64,000 nt of DNA from CAWJAP01 sp963834365. Lineage in GTDB: Bacteria; Acidobacteriota; Vicinamibacteria; Vicinamibacterales; Vicinamibacteraceae. The DNA lies in contig CAWIBS010000041.1 of assembly GCA_963834365.1 (NCBI GenBank), forward strand, positions 248,001 through 312,000. The letters are read 5' to 3'. This document shows, one piece after another, positions 45,335 through 55,170 of the stretch (position 1 is the stretch's first letter; each line of letters starts with the position of its first letter). The notes beneath the pieces are model-generated. The model had not been told where the DNA came from. It searched no databases and worked only from the letters and a program-made list of their open reading frames with translations. The position numbers and the translations under genes are program-made.

Positions 45335-46431
45335 ATGACGTCCCGCCGGGCATTCGTGTCCACGCTGGCTGCCGCCGCCACTGTGTCAACGACACGCTCC
45401 GGGCTCGCCGGGCCGGAGTCGCAGGAGCCCGCCGCGCGCCGGGGCATCAAGCTCGGCTTCGACCACTTCTCGGTTCGCGACCTCGGGTTGAAGGCACCGG
45501 CGCTCATCGACTATGCCGGGGCACTCGGGGTGGATGCCCTGCTGCTCTCGGAGCTGAACGTCTTCGAGCAGCGCGACGACGCCTCGCTGAAGGCGCTGAA
45601 GGCCAGGGCGGATGCGGCCGGAGTCTCGCTCTACGTCGGCATGGGCAGCATCTGCCCGACCTCGGGCGCCTTCGATGCGAAGGCCGGCACTGCGGCCGAC
45701 CAGCTGCGCGACGCGATCCGGATCGCGCACCGCCTCGGATCCCCGGTCATTCGCTGCTATCCTGGGACGGTTCGACGATCGGCTGAAGGACGGCGGCATC
45801 GAGACGCACATCAAGAACACCGTCGAGGTCTGCAAGGCCGTGCGCGACGAGGCGCTGAAGCACCAGCGTGCGGATCGCGGTCGAGAACCACGCCGGCGAC
45901 ATGCAGGCCTGGGAGCTGGCCGGGCTCGTCGAGGCCGCGGGCCCGGACTATGTCGGCGTGAACCTCGATCCGGGAAATGCGACGTGGACGATGGAAGATC
46001 CGATCGCCAGCCTCGAGACGCTGGCGTCCTATGTCGCCTGCACCAGCATCCGCGATTCCGCGATCTGGAGCTCACCAGAGGGCGCCGTGGTCCAGTGGAC
46101 GGCGATGGGCGACGGCGACGTGGACTTCAGGCGGTGGACCGACATCTTCGCGGCCCGGACGAAGGGCGTGCCGGTGTTCATCGAAACGATCTCCGGGCTG
46201 CAGCGGCCGTTTCCGGTGCTGTCGCCGGATTTCTGGAAGGCGTGGCCGAAGGCGCGCGCCCAGGATCTGGCGCGCTGGCTGGCCATTGCGGGTCGCGGCA
46301 AGCCGCGGCAGGCGTTCAAGGCTCCCGAGGGTCCCGAGCGCCGCGCCGCGGTGCAGGCCTACCAGAAGGCCGAGCTCGAGAAGAGCCTGACCTACTGCCG
46401 GACGATACTGGGGCTCGGAGTGCGCGGCTGA
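45335..46431 (+). CDS. Tat-exported sugar phosphate isomerase/epimerase, TIM barrel (two frameshifts)
   Basis: About 366 residues when repaired. TSRRAFVSTLAAAATV is a Tat-like signal. Then KLGFDHFSVRDLGLKAPALI, ALLLSELNVFE and SLYVGMGSICP. The breaks are at 45757-45770 (TATCCTGGGACGG) and 45861-45870 (CAGCGTGCGG, repaired by GC to QRVRIAVENHAGD). The final frame has NHAGDMQAWELAGLVE, GVNLDPGNATW, CTSIRDSAIW and FIETISGLQRPF: metal-binding Glu, Asp, His-like and Glu positions of AP-endonuclease-2-type barrels. The stop overlaps the next start (TGATG). Together with DUF1080 this suits 3-keto-sugar metabolism. Confidence 0.83.
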
Positions 46432-47136
46432 TGCCGACGTACTTCACGCCCAAGACCCTGGCGTTTCTGCGGGCGCTCGCCCGCAACAACGATCGCGAGT
46501 GGTTCAAGGCGCGAAAGGGCGACTTCGACCGGCACGTCAAGGCGCCGCTGCTGGCGCTGCTCGAGCATCTCGCCTCGGACCTGCACACGATCGCGCCCGA
46601 GCTCGCCTGCTCGCCCAAAGAGTCCACCTTCCGCCAGTACCGGGACACGCGGTTCAGCGAGAACAAGTCGCCGCTCAAGACCAACGTCGCGCTGGTCTTC
46701 CCGCCGCGCGGCCTGCCAAGACATGCCGGAGCCGGGCTCTACATGAGCCTCGATGCCAGGCACGTGTTCATCGGCGGCGGCATGTGGCATCCGGAACGGG
46801 CGAGCCTGCAGGCCGTGCGCGAGCACATCGCCGGCAACTCACGGCCGGCTGCGGGCGATCGTGGAATCGCCGTCGTTCCGCAAGCGATTCGGAAAACTGA
46901 GCGGCGACTCGCTGACGCGCGTGCCCCGCGGCTTCCCCGCGGATCACCCCGCGGGCGAGTACCTGAAGCTCAAGGATCTGGTCGCGATGCAGACCTTCCC
47001 CGGTGAGTTCGCGACAAAGCCGCGCTTCTATGGCACGCTCGTCGCCGCGTTCCAGGATCTGACGCCCTTCATCCGGTTCCTGAACGAGGCGCGAACGGCC
47101 CCGACGGCTCTGACCAGGCCACTGACAACTGAATGA
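46431..47136 (+). CDS. DUF2461 family protein (one frameshift)
   Basis: About 235 residues. ATG overlaps the stop of the previous gene. The family signature is clear: FTPKTLAFLRALARNNDREW, FKARKGDFDRHVKAPLLAL, RQYRDTRFSENKSPLKTN, and GLYMSLDARHVFIGGGMWHP. The frame changes at 46841-46850 (ACGGCCGGCT) and adding GC at GGCGCC gives RRRLRAIVESPSFRKRF, continuing to KDLVAMQTFPGEF. DUF2461 proteins are of unknown function, often in Bacteroidetes and Acidobacteria. The tail after FIRFLNEAR looks non-native. Confidence 0.85.
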
Positions 47137-47169
47137 GTCCCGTCCAGGGAAGTGCTGACAAGTGATCTT

Positions 47170-47213
47170 CCCGCGAGCCCGTAGCCCGAGCCTGCAGCCC
47201 GTAGCCCGCTCTT
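47170..47213. repeat. Short GCCCGTAGCC heptamer-type repeat
   Basis: AGCCCGTAGCCCGAGCCTGCAGCCCGTAGCC lies between two convergent genes. The same words occur in the arrays at 37361-37535 and 59580-59670. Confidence 0.7.
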
Positions 47214-47217
47214 TTCC

Positions 47218-48835
47218 TCACACCGCGCGGGCCACCGGCGATCGCAGCTCGCGCTTCAAGACCTTCCCGGTCGCGCCCATCGGCAGCTGATCGCGGAACT
47301 CGACGTAGCGCGGACACTTGTAGGCGGCCATGCGCTCGCGGCACCAGTGCACGATCTCGTCCTCGGTGATCGGCGTGCCCGGCACTGCGGACGATGAACG
47401 CCTTGACCTCCTCGCCGAGCCGCTCGTCGGCGACCCCGACCACGGCGCACGAGCGAAACCGCCGGATGCGTCATCAGCGTCTCCTCGAGCTCCCGCGGAT
47501 AGACGTTGAATCCGCCGCGCAGAATCATGTCCTTCTTGCGATCGACGATCGACAGAAAGCCGTCCGCGTCGATGATGCCGATGTCGCCGCTGTGGAACCA
47601 CCCACCGCGGATCGCCTCGGCCGTCGCCTCGGGCCGCTTGTAGTAGCCCTTCATGACGTTGTGGCCGCGGATGACGACCTCGCCGCGCTCGCCCGGTGGG
47701 CACGGGCTCGTCCCGATCGTTGACGCACGCGACATCGACACCGAGCATCGGCTGGCCGACCGTCCCGGGCTTGGACGGCCTCTCCGCGTGATTGAAGGTC
47801 GCCACCGGCGAGGTCTCGGACAGGCCATAGCCTTCGAGGATCCGCACGCCGAAGGTCTCCTCGAACTCGCCGCAGCACTTCGACCGGCATCGGCGCGCCG
47901 CCCGAACATGCACGACCGCAGGTGTGTCGGCGATGGGCGTCACGTCGATGCCTGTTCGCCGTCGACATACTGCAGCAGCGCCCAGTACATCGTCGGCACG
48001 CCGGCCCATGTGGTTGACGCGCTCGGCCCGCATCGTCTCGATCGACGGCGCGCGGGTCGAAGCGCGGCAGGAGCACCAGCGTGATCCCGCCGTAGGCGCC
48101 CGTGACCATCTGGCACACCTGGCCGAACGAATGGAACAGCGGCAGCGTGACGAGAGCGACGACCGGGTCGGCCGGCATTGACTCGGACACGTGGTCAGCA
48201 TGAGGTCGGCCGACGGCGACGGCGTTCATCAAGAGGTTGAGATGCGTCAGCTCGGCGCCCTTGGGCTGGCCGGTCGTGCCCGAGGTGTAGAGGATGACCG
48301 CGGTGTCGTCGGGCGCGCGTCCGCTCGGTCGGGACCGCTGACGGCCTGCCCGGCGATGAACTGCGCGAAGGTCGTCGCGCCGTCGATCGACGGCAGCGCG
48401 CCCGGTGTTCGCGGCATGACGATGAAGTGGCGGCACGCCTCGACCTGCGTCGACGGCTTGCTTCGCCATCGCCGCCATCGGCAGCTCGGGCGTGCCCTCG
48501 AAACAGAAGTAGGCCGACACGCTCCGAGTCGCGCAGGTGATAGGCGATCTCGGGCGGCTTGAACAGCACGTTCAGCGGGACGACGGTGGCGCCCGGCGTG
48601 AGGATGCCGAAATACACGGCCGGGAAATACGGCGATGTTCGGGCACGAGAGCGCCACGTGATCGCCGCTGCCGATGCCGCGCGCGCGCAGCCCGCCGGCC
48701 ACCTGGCTGGCCAGCGCGTGGAGCTCGCCGTAGGTCAGGCGTGATCTGGCCGCACACGACGGCCAGGCGATCGGGGTACAGCCGGGCGTGCTCGTCGAGG
48801 AGCCCGCCGACGTTGAGCGTAGTCGCGCCGTGCAT
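47218..48835 (-). pseudogene. Long-chain acyl-CoA synthetase/AMP-dependent ligase, many frameshifts
   Basis: Starts at ATG 48835 with GGAGGC upstream (MHGATTLNVGGLLDEHARLY). Fragments in three frames give RLTYGELHALASQVAGGLRA, PLNVLFKPPEIAYHLRDSE, the P-loop VILYTSGTTGQPKGAELTH, PVVALVTLPLFHSFGQVCQM, GYGLSETSPVATFNHAERP, GDIGIIDADGFLSIVDRKKD and the C-terminal PMGATGKVLKREL with its catalytic Lys. At least eight breaks (for example at 48740, 48640, 48528, 48452, 48320) are each repaired by one GC. Full-length ~540 aa. Probably an active fatty-acid or aryl acid CoA ligase in the organism. Confidence 0.8.
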
Positions 48836-48957
48836 CGAGCCTCCGAGTGCAGCCCTCGCGCGGCCAGCCGGCCCGCCAAGGCCGGCTCCACCGCCGCGCA
48901 ATCGGGGCTGCCCGCGACGGCCGCTGCGAGCGGCCGGCGCTAAGCAAACGCGCCGCC

Positions 48958-49974
48958 TCAGGCCGGCCGCACCTTCACGACGATCCGTCCGTGCTCCTCG
49001 CCGCGCAGCATCGACGTCGATGTGCGGCGGGAGCGCGTCGAGCGCGATGACGCGCGTGACGTCGTCGAGATGCGGCGGCCGCAGATCGGCCGCGAGCCGA
49101 TCCCAGATCGCCTGACGTTCCGCAATCGGCGTGTGCCCCGAGTCGATGCCGAGCAGGCCCACGCCGCGCAGGATGAACGGCATCACCGTCCCGCGGAAAC
49201 GTGCGCGCCGCCCACCAGCCCGCAGAGCGCCACGTTGCCGCCGATCTTCATCGAGCGCAGCAGGTAGTCGAGCGTGGCGCCGCCGACGTTGTCGACGGCC
49301 CCGGCATAGCGTGCCGGCATCAGCGGCCGCGCTCGGTGCCGGCCGCGATCACTGCCACCGCCGCGCGATCGACGATGTCGGCGCGCCGAGCGCGCGCAGC
49401 CAGTCGTGCGCGCTCGGTTTTCCGGTGCTGGCGACGACCTCGATAGCCGCGCGCGGCGAGGAGTCCACGGCCACGCAGCCGACGCCGCCCGTGGCGCCCG
49501 TGACGACGATGGGACCGCTCGCGCGGGCTCGTGCCATTGCGCTGGAGCGCGAGCAGGCAGAGCGCGGCGGTGTAGCCGGCCGTGCCGATCGCCATCGCGT
49601 CGAGCGTCGAGAGCGTGCCGGGAATGCGCACCACCCATTCGGCCGGCACGCGTGCGTAGCGCGCCTAGCCGCCGAACCGTCCCGCGCCGAAGTCGTAGCC
49701 GGTGACGAGCACGCGATCGCCGGGCTTCCACGCCGGCGACGTGCTCTCGGCGACGGTGCCGGCGGCGTCGATGCCCGGCACGTGCGGGATAGCGCGGCCG
49801 CGACCTTGTTCTGGCCGGTCGCCGCGAGCGCGTCCTTGAAGTTGAGCGAGGAGTACTCGACGGCGATGAGTGACGTCGCCGGCCGGGCAGCCGATCGACG
49901 GTCAGCTCCGACACGCGGCCGTCGACCCGACCCTCACGTTCCTCGGCGATGAACGCTGGGAAAGCCGCCAACAT
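48958..49974 (-). pseudogene. Acrylyl-CoA reductase/YhdH-like MDR oxidoreductase, frameshifted with an in-frame TAG
   Basis: Fragments combine into a ~335-residue zinc-free medium-chain reductase: MLAAFPAFIAEEREGRVDG, VSELTVDRLP, HVPGIDAAGTVAEST, GDRVLVTGYDFGAG, RYARVPAEWVVRIPGTLST, LDAMAIGTAGYTAALCLLAL, VVTGATGGVGCVAVDS, and C-terminal GRIVVKVRPA. The cofactor loop GATGGVG supports NADPH use. Several frame changes match loss of GC. In addition a TAG sits in frame at a normally aromatic position (FGG-stop-ARYARV, near 49665). The next gene, the CoA ligase, lies 122 bp downstream on the same strand. Confidence 0.72.
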
Positions 49975-49991
49975 GAATGGACCGGCGGACT

Positions 49992-51659
49992 TTACCACGT
50001 CAGGCTCCAGACGTCAGGCCTCAGGCGCCGTGCAGCCTGGCCCGGGACGGCCGGCCGTTTTCGCAGGACCCGGCCCGGCCTGGCGTCGGTCAAGGCGCCG
50101 TTGTCGAGCACGGCCACGCCGTTGACGAAGACCAGCGACATGCCCTCGGCGAGCTGGTGCGGCTGCGTGTAGGTCGCCGTGTCGCGCAACCGCCGCCGGG
50201 TCGAAGACCACGACGTCGGCCGCCCCGCCGACCGCGAGCGTGCCGCGATCGGCGAAGCCGAACACGTCGGCCGGGAGGCCGGTCATCGAGTGCACGGCCG
50301 CTCGAGCGACAGCACGCCGCGCTGGCGGACGTAGCGGGCGAGCTTGCGCGGGAACGCGCCGTAGTTGCGCGGATGCGGCACGCCCTCGTCCATCGCGACC
50401 AGCCCGCCGTCGCTCGAGGTCATCGTCCACGGGCTGCTTCATGATGTCGCGCGATGTCGCGGTCGGCCATGTTGAACGAGACGATCGACACGCTGCCCTT
50501 TGCGGCGAGAGTCGAGCGCCGCGTCCGCGGCGTCGAGACCGCGCGCCGCCGCGATCGTCGTCGAGCGTCCTGCCCTCGAGCGACGCGATCGGGCGCGTAG
50601 TGCGCGACCTGAAGCGACGCCGGGGCCGCCCCGCCGCGCAGATGTTCTCGCGCATCTCGGCGCGAAGCTTCGGCCGCATCGCCGGGTCGTCGACCGGGCC
50701 GGCCAGCTCGCGTCAGCCGCCATCCTGCGCCCAGACGCGGGATCACGGCGGCCGCGAGGCTCGTGGACGAGGCGTCGTAGGGATACTGGTCGGCGAACAC
50801 ACGGACGCCGCGCGCCCGCGCACGCTCGATGCGATCCGCAGCCTCCACCGCCTTGCCCCAGTTGTCGGGCCCCAGCGCCTTCATGTGGCTGACGATGCCG
50901 ATGACGCCGGCCTCCTCGGCGATGCGGATGACCTCGTCCACCGACGCCAGCAGGCCGACGTCGTAGTTGCCCTCGTCGCGGATGTGGCTGGTGTAGACGC
51001 CCGCCGAACGGCGCCACGCGCTTCGCGAGCGCGACGACCTCGTCGGTGCTTCGCGAAGCTGCCCGGCGCGTAGAACAGCCCGCTCGAGAGCCCGAACGCG
51101 CCGTCCTGCATCGCGCGGTCGACGAGCGCCTCCATGCGCGACGAGCTCGGCTGCGTCCGGTGCGCGCGCGGCCTGGCCCAGGACCGCGCCGCGCACGCTG
51201 CCGTGTCCGATCAGCAGCGCGACGTTGGGCCCGAGGCCACGCGTCTCGAGCGCCGTCCGCTGGGCGTCGAGATCGATCGGGCCGCCGCCGTCGGGGTTGC
51301 CGACGATCGTGGTGATGCCCTGTGCGAGGAGCGGCCGGCCCTGCTTCCAGTCCCTCGCGCACCAGCCCCTCGGCGGCATGCGAATGGACGTCGATGAAGC
51401 CGGGCGTCACGAGCTTGCCGGCGGCGTCCACGCGCCGGTCGGCGATCGCGTCTCCGAGGGGTCCGATGGCGGCAATCCGGCCGCCGGCAATCGCGACGTC
51501 GGCGGCCACCGCAGGAGCGCCGGTGCCGTCGAGCACGCGTCCGCCGGTGATCAGGATGTCGTAGCGCGACTGCATCGACGGCGCATCGAGCGCCGCCGCG
51601 GCGGCCACCGCCGCCACGAACCACGCCAGCCGGCGCCGCACGCGTCTGCCCTGGCTCAT
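49992..51659 (-). pseudogene. N-acyl-D-amino-acid deacylase-like amidohydrolase, many frameshifts
   Basis: Fragments join into a ~555-residue secreted amidohydrolase. It has a membrane or signal helix (LAWFVAAVAAAAALDAP), DILITGGRVLDGTGAPAVAA, the metal motif PGFIDVHSHAAEGLV, GITTIVGNPDGGGP, GAFGLSSGLFYAPGSFA, VYTSHIRDEGNYDVGLLASV, VSHMKALGPDNWGK, and late MTSSDGGLVAMDEGVPHPRN with the Asp of the metal centre. The C-terminal beta domain is DVFGFADRGTLAVGGAADVV. D-aminoacylases hydrolyse N-acyl-D-amino acids or dipeptides. First gene of the minus-strand run with the MDR and CoA ligase. Confidence 0.8.
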
Positions 51660-51821
51660 CTCGGCGGTGATTGTGTCACGGCGTCAGGCCGTGTCTGCAA
51701 TCCAGACAGTCTCGTTCGTCGTGGATGCTGGTTCAGCAACTTGCAGCGGCACGCAACGTGCTCCAGGTCACGCGGCGCGACAACGTGCGTCTCGCTGTCC
51801 GTCATTGTCGGAGGCTGCATC

Positions 51822-52190
51822 ATGAGCGATACCTTTCCGGGAGACGAGTCGTCCACATCCTCGAACCTCACTCCTCCACGCGGCCCCAGCGTCTGGGATC
51901 GCCCCCACACGCGGCTGTCGCTGCGAGACATCGACGTCGAGCACTACCTGGAGATCGCGGCGGGGGTCGCGATCGCGGCGGCGGGTCTGTCGCGTCGCTC
52001 GCGCAGCGGGGCGCTGCTCGCCATCGCCGGCGGCACGCTCATCGCCCGCGCACTGATGGGCTCGCACGATGTGACCACCCTGCGGGCGAAGCTCCAGGCC
52101 TGGCGCGGGTCGGCGAGAAACGCCGTGGACCACGCCTCGAAGGAGTCGTTCCCGGCGAGCGATCCCCCGTCGTGGACCTTCGGCGGTTGA
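51822..52190 (+). CDS. Small membrane protein with ASKESFPASDPPSW tail
   Basis: 122 residues with CGGAGG 8 bp before ATG 51822. After a hydrophilic leader there are one or two TM helices (LEIAAGVAIAAAGLSRR and GALLAIAGGTLIARALMG), a pattern like DUF2892-type proteins. The C-terminus DHASKESFPASDPPSWTFGG is a short motif I recall at the ends of otherwise unrelated small bacterial proteins. It faces the minus-strand run with 162 bp between. Function is unknown. Confidence 0.78.
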   Translation: MSDTFPGDESSTSSNLTPPRGPSVWDRPHTRLSLRDIDVEHYLEIAAGVAIAAAGLSRRSRSGALLAIAGGTLIARALMGSHDVTTLRAKLQAWRGSARNAVDHASKESFPASDPPSWTFGG

Positions 52191-52218
52191 GAAACCAGAT
52201 GTTGGCGTATCAACCCAG

Positions 52219-52247
52219 GCCGTAGTGTCCGGCTTCAGCCGGACCCT
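52219..52247. repeat. Single GTCCGGCTTCAGCCGGAC element
   Basis: One reverse-oriented copy of the CGTAGTGTCCGGCTTCAGCC element, 29 bp after the small membrane protein stop. Stem GTCCGGC/GCCGGAC with TTCA tip. Confidence 0.85.
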
Positions 52248-52277
52248 CCGTCCGCTTAAACAAATCCCAGAGTTCAC

Positions 52278-52368
52278 TTGACAACGGGCCCGCCAGGGTG
52301 GCGCCGGGCTTCAGCCCGGCCAACGCGGGCCCGGGCAGGCCTGAAGGCCTGCGCCACATCACCAACAC
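52278..52368. repeat. Composite element E, copy 1
   Basis: About 90 bp: TTGACAACGGGCCCGCCAGG, then hairpin GCCGGGCTTCAGCCCGGC, CAACGCGGGCCCGGG (complementary to the opening GGGCCCGC), hairpin GCAGGCCTGAAGGCCTGC and GCCACATCACCAAC. A near-identical copy is at 56400-56489. Both hairpin tips are TTCA/TGAA. Confidence 0.9.
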
Positions 52369-52382
52369 CAGTGCGCTCCGGT

Positions 52383-52826
52383 CTAAACGCCGAACTGGCG
52401 CAGGTGATGATCGGTGTGGCGCCAGGCCATCACACCCCACGCACGCGGAGACAGGCGGCCGAAGATCGGATGGATTGGCCATGTGGTCCCGCCGCACGCG
52501 GCCGCCACACGCGCAATCTCTTCGCAGAGCGCGTCGATCTCCGTCTCCCAGGGCCCCGGTCTTCTGGCCAGGAGCACGGGCGAGGTCTTCACGTTCTTCG
52601 GGAACGGAAGCACGTAGACGATCAGCTGCTTCAGGGGTGGGTACTGAAACAAGCTGGGCTCGAAGGGAGACGGGAGATCGCCGAGGTAGAGGCGGCACGC
52701 GTCCGCGACGTGCGCCACCATCTGCGGACAGGACATCGTGCCCCACCGGCCCACCCCATCCGGCGAGAGGCGGCGCACGCGCGCGATCAGGGCGTCGGCC
52801 GCACCCGGGTCTGCAAGACTCCGCAC
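52383..52826 (-). CDS. DUF1569/DinB-superfamily protein
   Basis: 147 residues. The motif MSCPQMVAHVADACRLYLGD and the late WRHTDHHLRQFGV place the metal His residues of a DinB-like four-helix bundle, and the length is typical of DUF1569. The middle PPLKQLIVYVLPFPKNVKTS segment is common in this family. It is cytoplasmic, stand-alone and of unknown function, and has repeats on both sides. Confidence 0.82.
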   Translation of the reverse strand: MRSLADPGAADALIARVRRLSPDGVGRWGTMSCPQMVAHVADACRLYLGDLPSPFEPSLFQYPPLKQLIVYVLPFPKNVKTSPVLLARRPGPWETEIDALCEEIARVAAACGGTTWPIHPIFGRLSPRAWGVMAWRHTDHHLRQFGV

Positions 52827-52861
52827 CGGCTCAGTCTACGCGTGTTGACAGCCGTACGTGT

Positions 52862-52912
52862 GCCGCCTTCAGGCGGACCATGTGGGTCCGGCTGAAGCCG
52901 GACACTACGTCA
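52862..52912. repeat. Tandem hairpins CCGCCTTCAGGCGG and GTCCGGCTGAAGCCGGAC
   Basis: Two adjacent palindromes, the second a plus-oriented copy of the CACTACG-ended element. They lie upstream of the acyltransferase gene. Confidence 0.82.
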
Positions 52913-52984
52913 ACCGACTGCCGGCTGGGGCGGGCAACAGCGCTCGCGTCCGGTTGGTGGCGCTGCTATTCTCGGCGCACACCC

Positions 52985-55144
52985 ATGTCAGCCGACCCCT
53001 CGGTCACCCGGCTCGAGCAGCCTGCTGGTCTCGGTCTCCTGCCGCGGTTCGTCCGCAATCTGCTGATCCGCTCGATCTACCGCCTTCGTATCATCGGCGC
53101 CGACCACGTGCCGAAGCGCGGGCCGGCCCTGCTCGTCTCCAATCACCTGTCGCAGGTGGACGGGCTGATCGTGAGCGCGAGCGTGCAGCGCGTCGCCGGC
53201 CGCACCGACGTGCAGGTCGCGAGCGCCCGGGCCCGTGAGGAGCTCGCTGCCGGGCACGTGGTCTGCGCCTTCGCCGAAGGCAGCATCAGCCGAACGGGGA
53301 ACCTCCTGCCGTTCTCCCGGGGTCTCGAGCGAATAGCCGGCGGGCTGGACGTGCCCATCGTGCCGGTCTACCTCGACGGCCTGTGGGGCAGCATCTTCAG
53401 CTTCAAGCACGGGCGCTTCTTCTGGAAGCGGCCCGAACGCCTGCCCTATCCGGTCACCATCGCCTTCGGCGCCCCGCTCGCCGCCGGGACGCCGGCAGCG
53501 GACGTCCGGCAGGCCGTGCTGGAGCTTGGCGCGGAAGCGATGTCCCACCGCTTCGGCGCCGACGACCTGCTGCATCTTCGCATGCTGCGTGCGGCGCGCC
53601 GCCGCTGGCGCCGCTTCGCAATGACCGATTCGACCGGGCGGACGCTGACGTTCGGACACGCGCTGGTGGGCGGGCTGCTGCTGTCGCGCCAGGTGCGTCA
53701 ACTGACGTCGACGCGGATGATCGGGCTGATGCTCCCGGCGTCGGTGGGCGGCGCGCTCGCCAATCTCGGCGTCGTGTTCGCGGGGAAGGTCCCCGTGAAC
53801 CTCAATTTCACGGCCGGCCGCGCCGCGATCGCCCACGCCATCGAACAGAGCGGCATCGAGACCGTGCTCACGTCGAAGGCCTTCCTCGCACGCGCGAAGC
53901 TCGACGAGACGCCCGGCATGGTGTTCCTCGAGGACATGCTGCGCGAGACCACGCGCGCGCAGAAGTTGCGCACCCTCGTGGCCGCGCGCGTGCTGCCCGT
54001 GGCGTGGCTCCGCCGCCTCTATGCACCGGAACCGATTGGGCTGGACGATCTGGCGACGGTCATCTTCTCGAGCGGCAGCACGGGCGTCCCCAAAGGCGTC
54101 ATGCTGTCGCACCGGAACATCGTCGCCAACGCCGAAGCGATGGCGCAGGTGTTCCGGATCAACGACGAGGATCGCATCCTCGGCGTGCTTCCCTTCTTTC
54201 ATTCCTTCGGCTTCACGGGCTCGCTCTGGCTGCCGCTCGTCTGCGGCTTCGGCACGGTGTATCACCCCAACCCGATGGACGCCGACGTCATCGGCGAGCT
54301 GGTGCGGAAGCACCGGGTCACGCTGCTCATCGCGACGCCTACCTTCTGCCACAACTACTCGCGCCGCTGCCCGCCCGAAGCGTTCGCGAGCCTGCGCCAC
54401 GCGATCGTCGGCGCCGAGAAGCTGCGAGAGCCGGTCGCGCGAGCCTTCCGTGACAAGTACGGTGTCGAGCTGCTCGAAGGCTACGGCTGCACGGAGATGT
54501 CGCCGGTCGTTTCGGTCAATGTGCCCAATCAGCTCGACGGTCAGCAGCACGGGATGAAGGCGGGAACCGTCGGCCATCCACTGCCCGGCGTCGCCACGCG
54601 CGTCGTCGAGATCGAGAGCGGCGCGACGGTGCCGCCGGGCACGCCCGGACTGCTCCTCGTGAAGGGTCCCAACCGGATGCTCGGTTATCTCGGCAACCCC
54701 GCGCTGACCGCGGAGGTCCTTCGCGACGGCTGGTACGTGACCGGTGACATCGCCTCGGTGGACGCGGACGGGTTCATCCAGCTCACCGATCGCCTGTCGC
54801 GCTTCAGCAAGCTCGGAGGCGAGATGGTGCCGCACCTCAAGATCGAGGAGGTCATGAGCCGGATTCTCGACGATGCGGCGTGCGTCGTGACCGGCGTGCC
54901 GGACGAATCGAAGGGCGAGCGGCTCGTGGCGTTCTACAGCAAGCCGGCCGTCGCGCCCGCCGACCTGTGGCATGCGCTCAACGCGTCCGACCTGCCCAAG
55001 CTCTGGATCCCCAAGCGCCAGGACCTGCGGCCGATTGCCGAGCTCCCGTTGCTGGGCACCGGCAAGATCGATCTCCGACGCGTGCGGGCCCTCGCCGAGC
55101 AGGACCCTCGGCCCGGAGACGTGGAGTCGAGTCGAGTCATGTAG
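52985..55144 (+). CDS. Two-domain 1-acylglycerophosphate-type acyltransferase + AMP-dependent acyl-ACP/CoA synthetase (Aas-like)
   Basis: 719 residues from ATG 52985. Residues ~25-205 are a PlsC-like acyltransferase: NHLSQVDG (HX4D), FAEGSISRTG (EGxxxRxG) and VPIVPVYLDG. Residues ~220-715 are an AMP-forming ligase: P-loop VIFSSGSTGVPKGVMLSH, VLPFFHSFGFTG, LLEGYGCTEMSP, GWYVTGDIASVDADGF and the catalytic Lys in LLGTGKIDLRRV. This is the Aas architecture, which re-acylates lysophospholipids, though it lacks the MFS LplT part. The rhodanese gene follows 26 bp later. Confidence 0.92.
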   Translation: MSADPSVTRLEQPAGLGLLPRFVRNLLIRSIYRLRIIGADHVPKRGPALLVSNHLSQVDGLIVSASVQRVAGRTDVQVASARAREELAAGHVVCAFAEGSISRTGNLLPFSRGLERIAGGLDVPIVPVYLDGLWGSIFSFKHGRFFWKRPERLPYPVTIAFGAPLAAGTPAADVRQAVLELGAEAMSHRFGADDLLHLRMLRAARRRWRRFAMTDSTGRTLTFGHALVGGLLLSRQVRQLTSTRMIGLMLPASVGGALANLGVVFAGKVPVNLNFTAGRAAIAHAIEQSGIETVLTSKAFLARAKLDETPGMVFLEDMLRETTRAQKLRTLVAARVLPVAWLRRLYAPEPIGLDDLATVIFSSGSTGVPKGVMLSHRNIVANAEAMAQVFRINDEDRILGVLPFFHSFGFTGSLWLPLVCGFGTVYHPNPMDADVIGELVRKHRVTLLIATPTFCHNYSRRCPPEAFASLRHAIVGAEKLREPVARAFRDKYGVELLEGYGCTEMSPVVSVNVPNQLDGQQHGMKAGTVGHPLPGVATRVVEIESGATVPPGTPGLLLVKGPNRMLGYLGNPALTAEVLRDGWYVTGDIASVDADGFIQLTDRLSRFSKLGGEMVPHLKIEEVMSRILDDAACVVTGVPDESKGERLVAFYSKPAVAPADLWHALNASDLPKLWIPKRQDLRPIAELPLLGTGKIDLRRVRALAEQDPRPGDVESSRVM

Positions 55145-55170
55145 CATTGACGCCAACACGGAGGTGCCGC

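Noticed and set aside
49640..49690. TAG in the MDR gene as pyrrolysine
   Set aside because: The site normally holds an aromatic residue, no reason for Pyl, and the gene is also full of indels.
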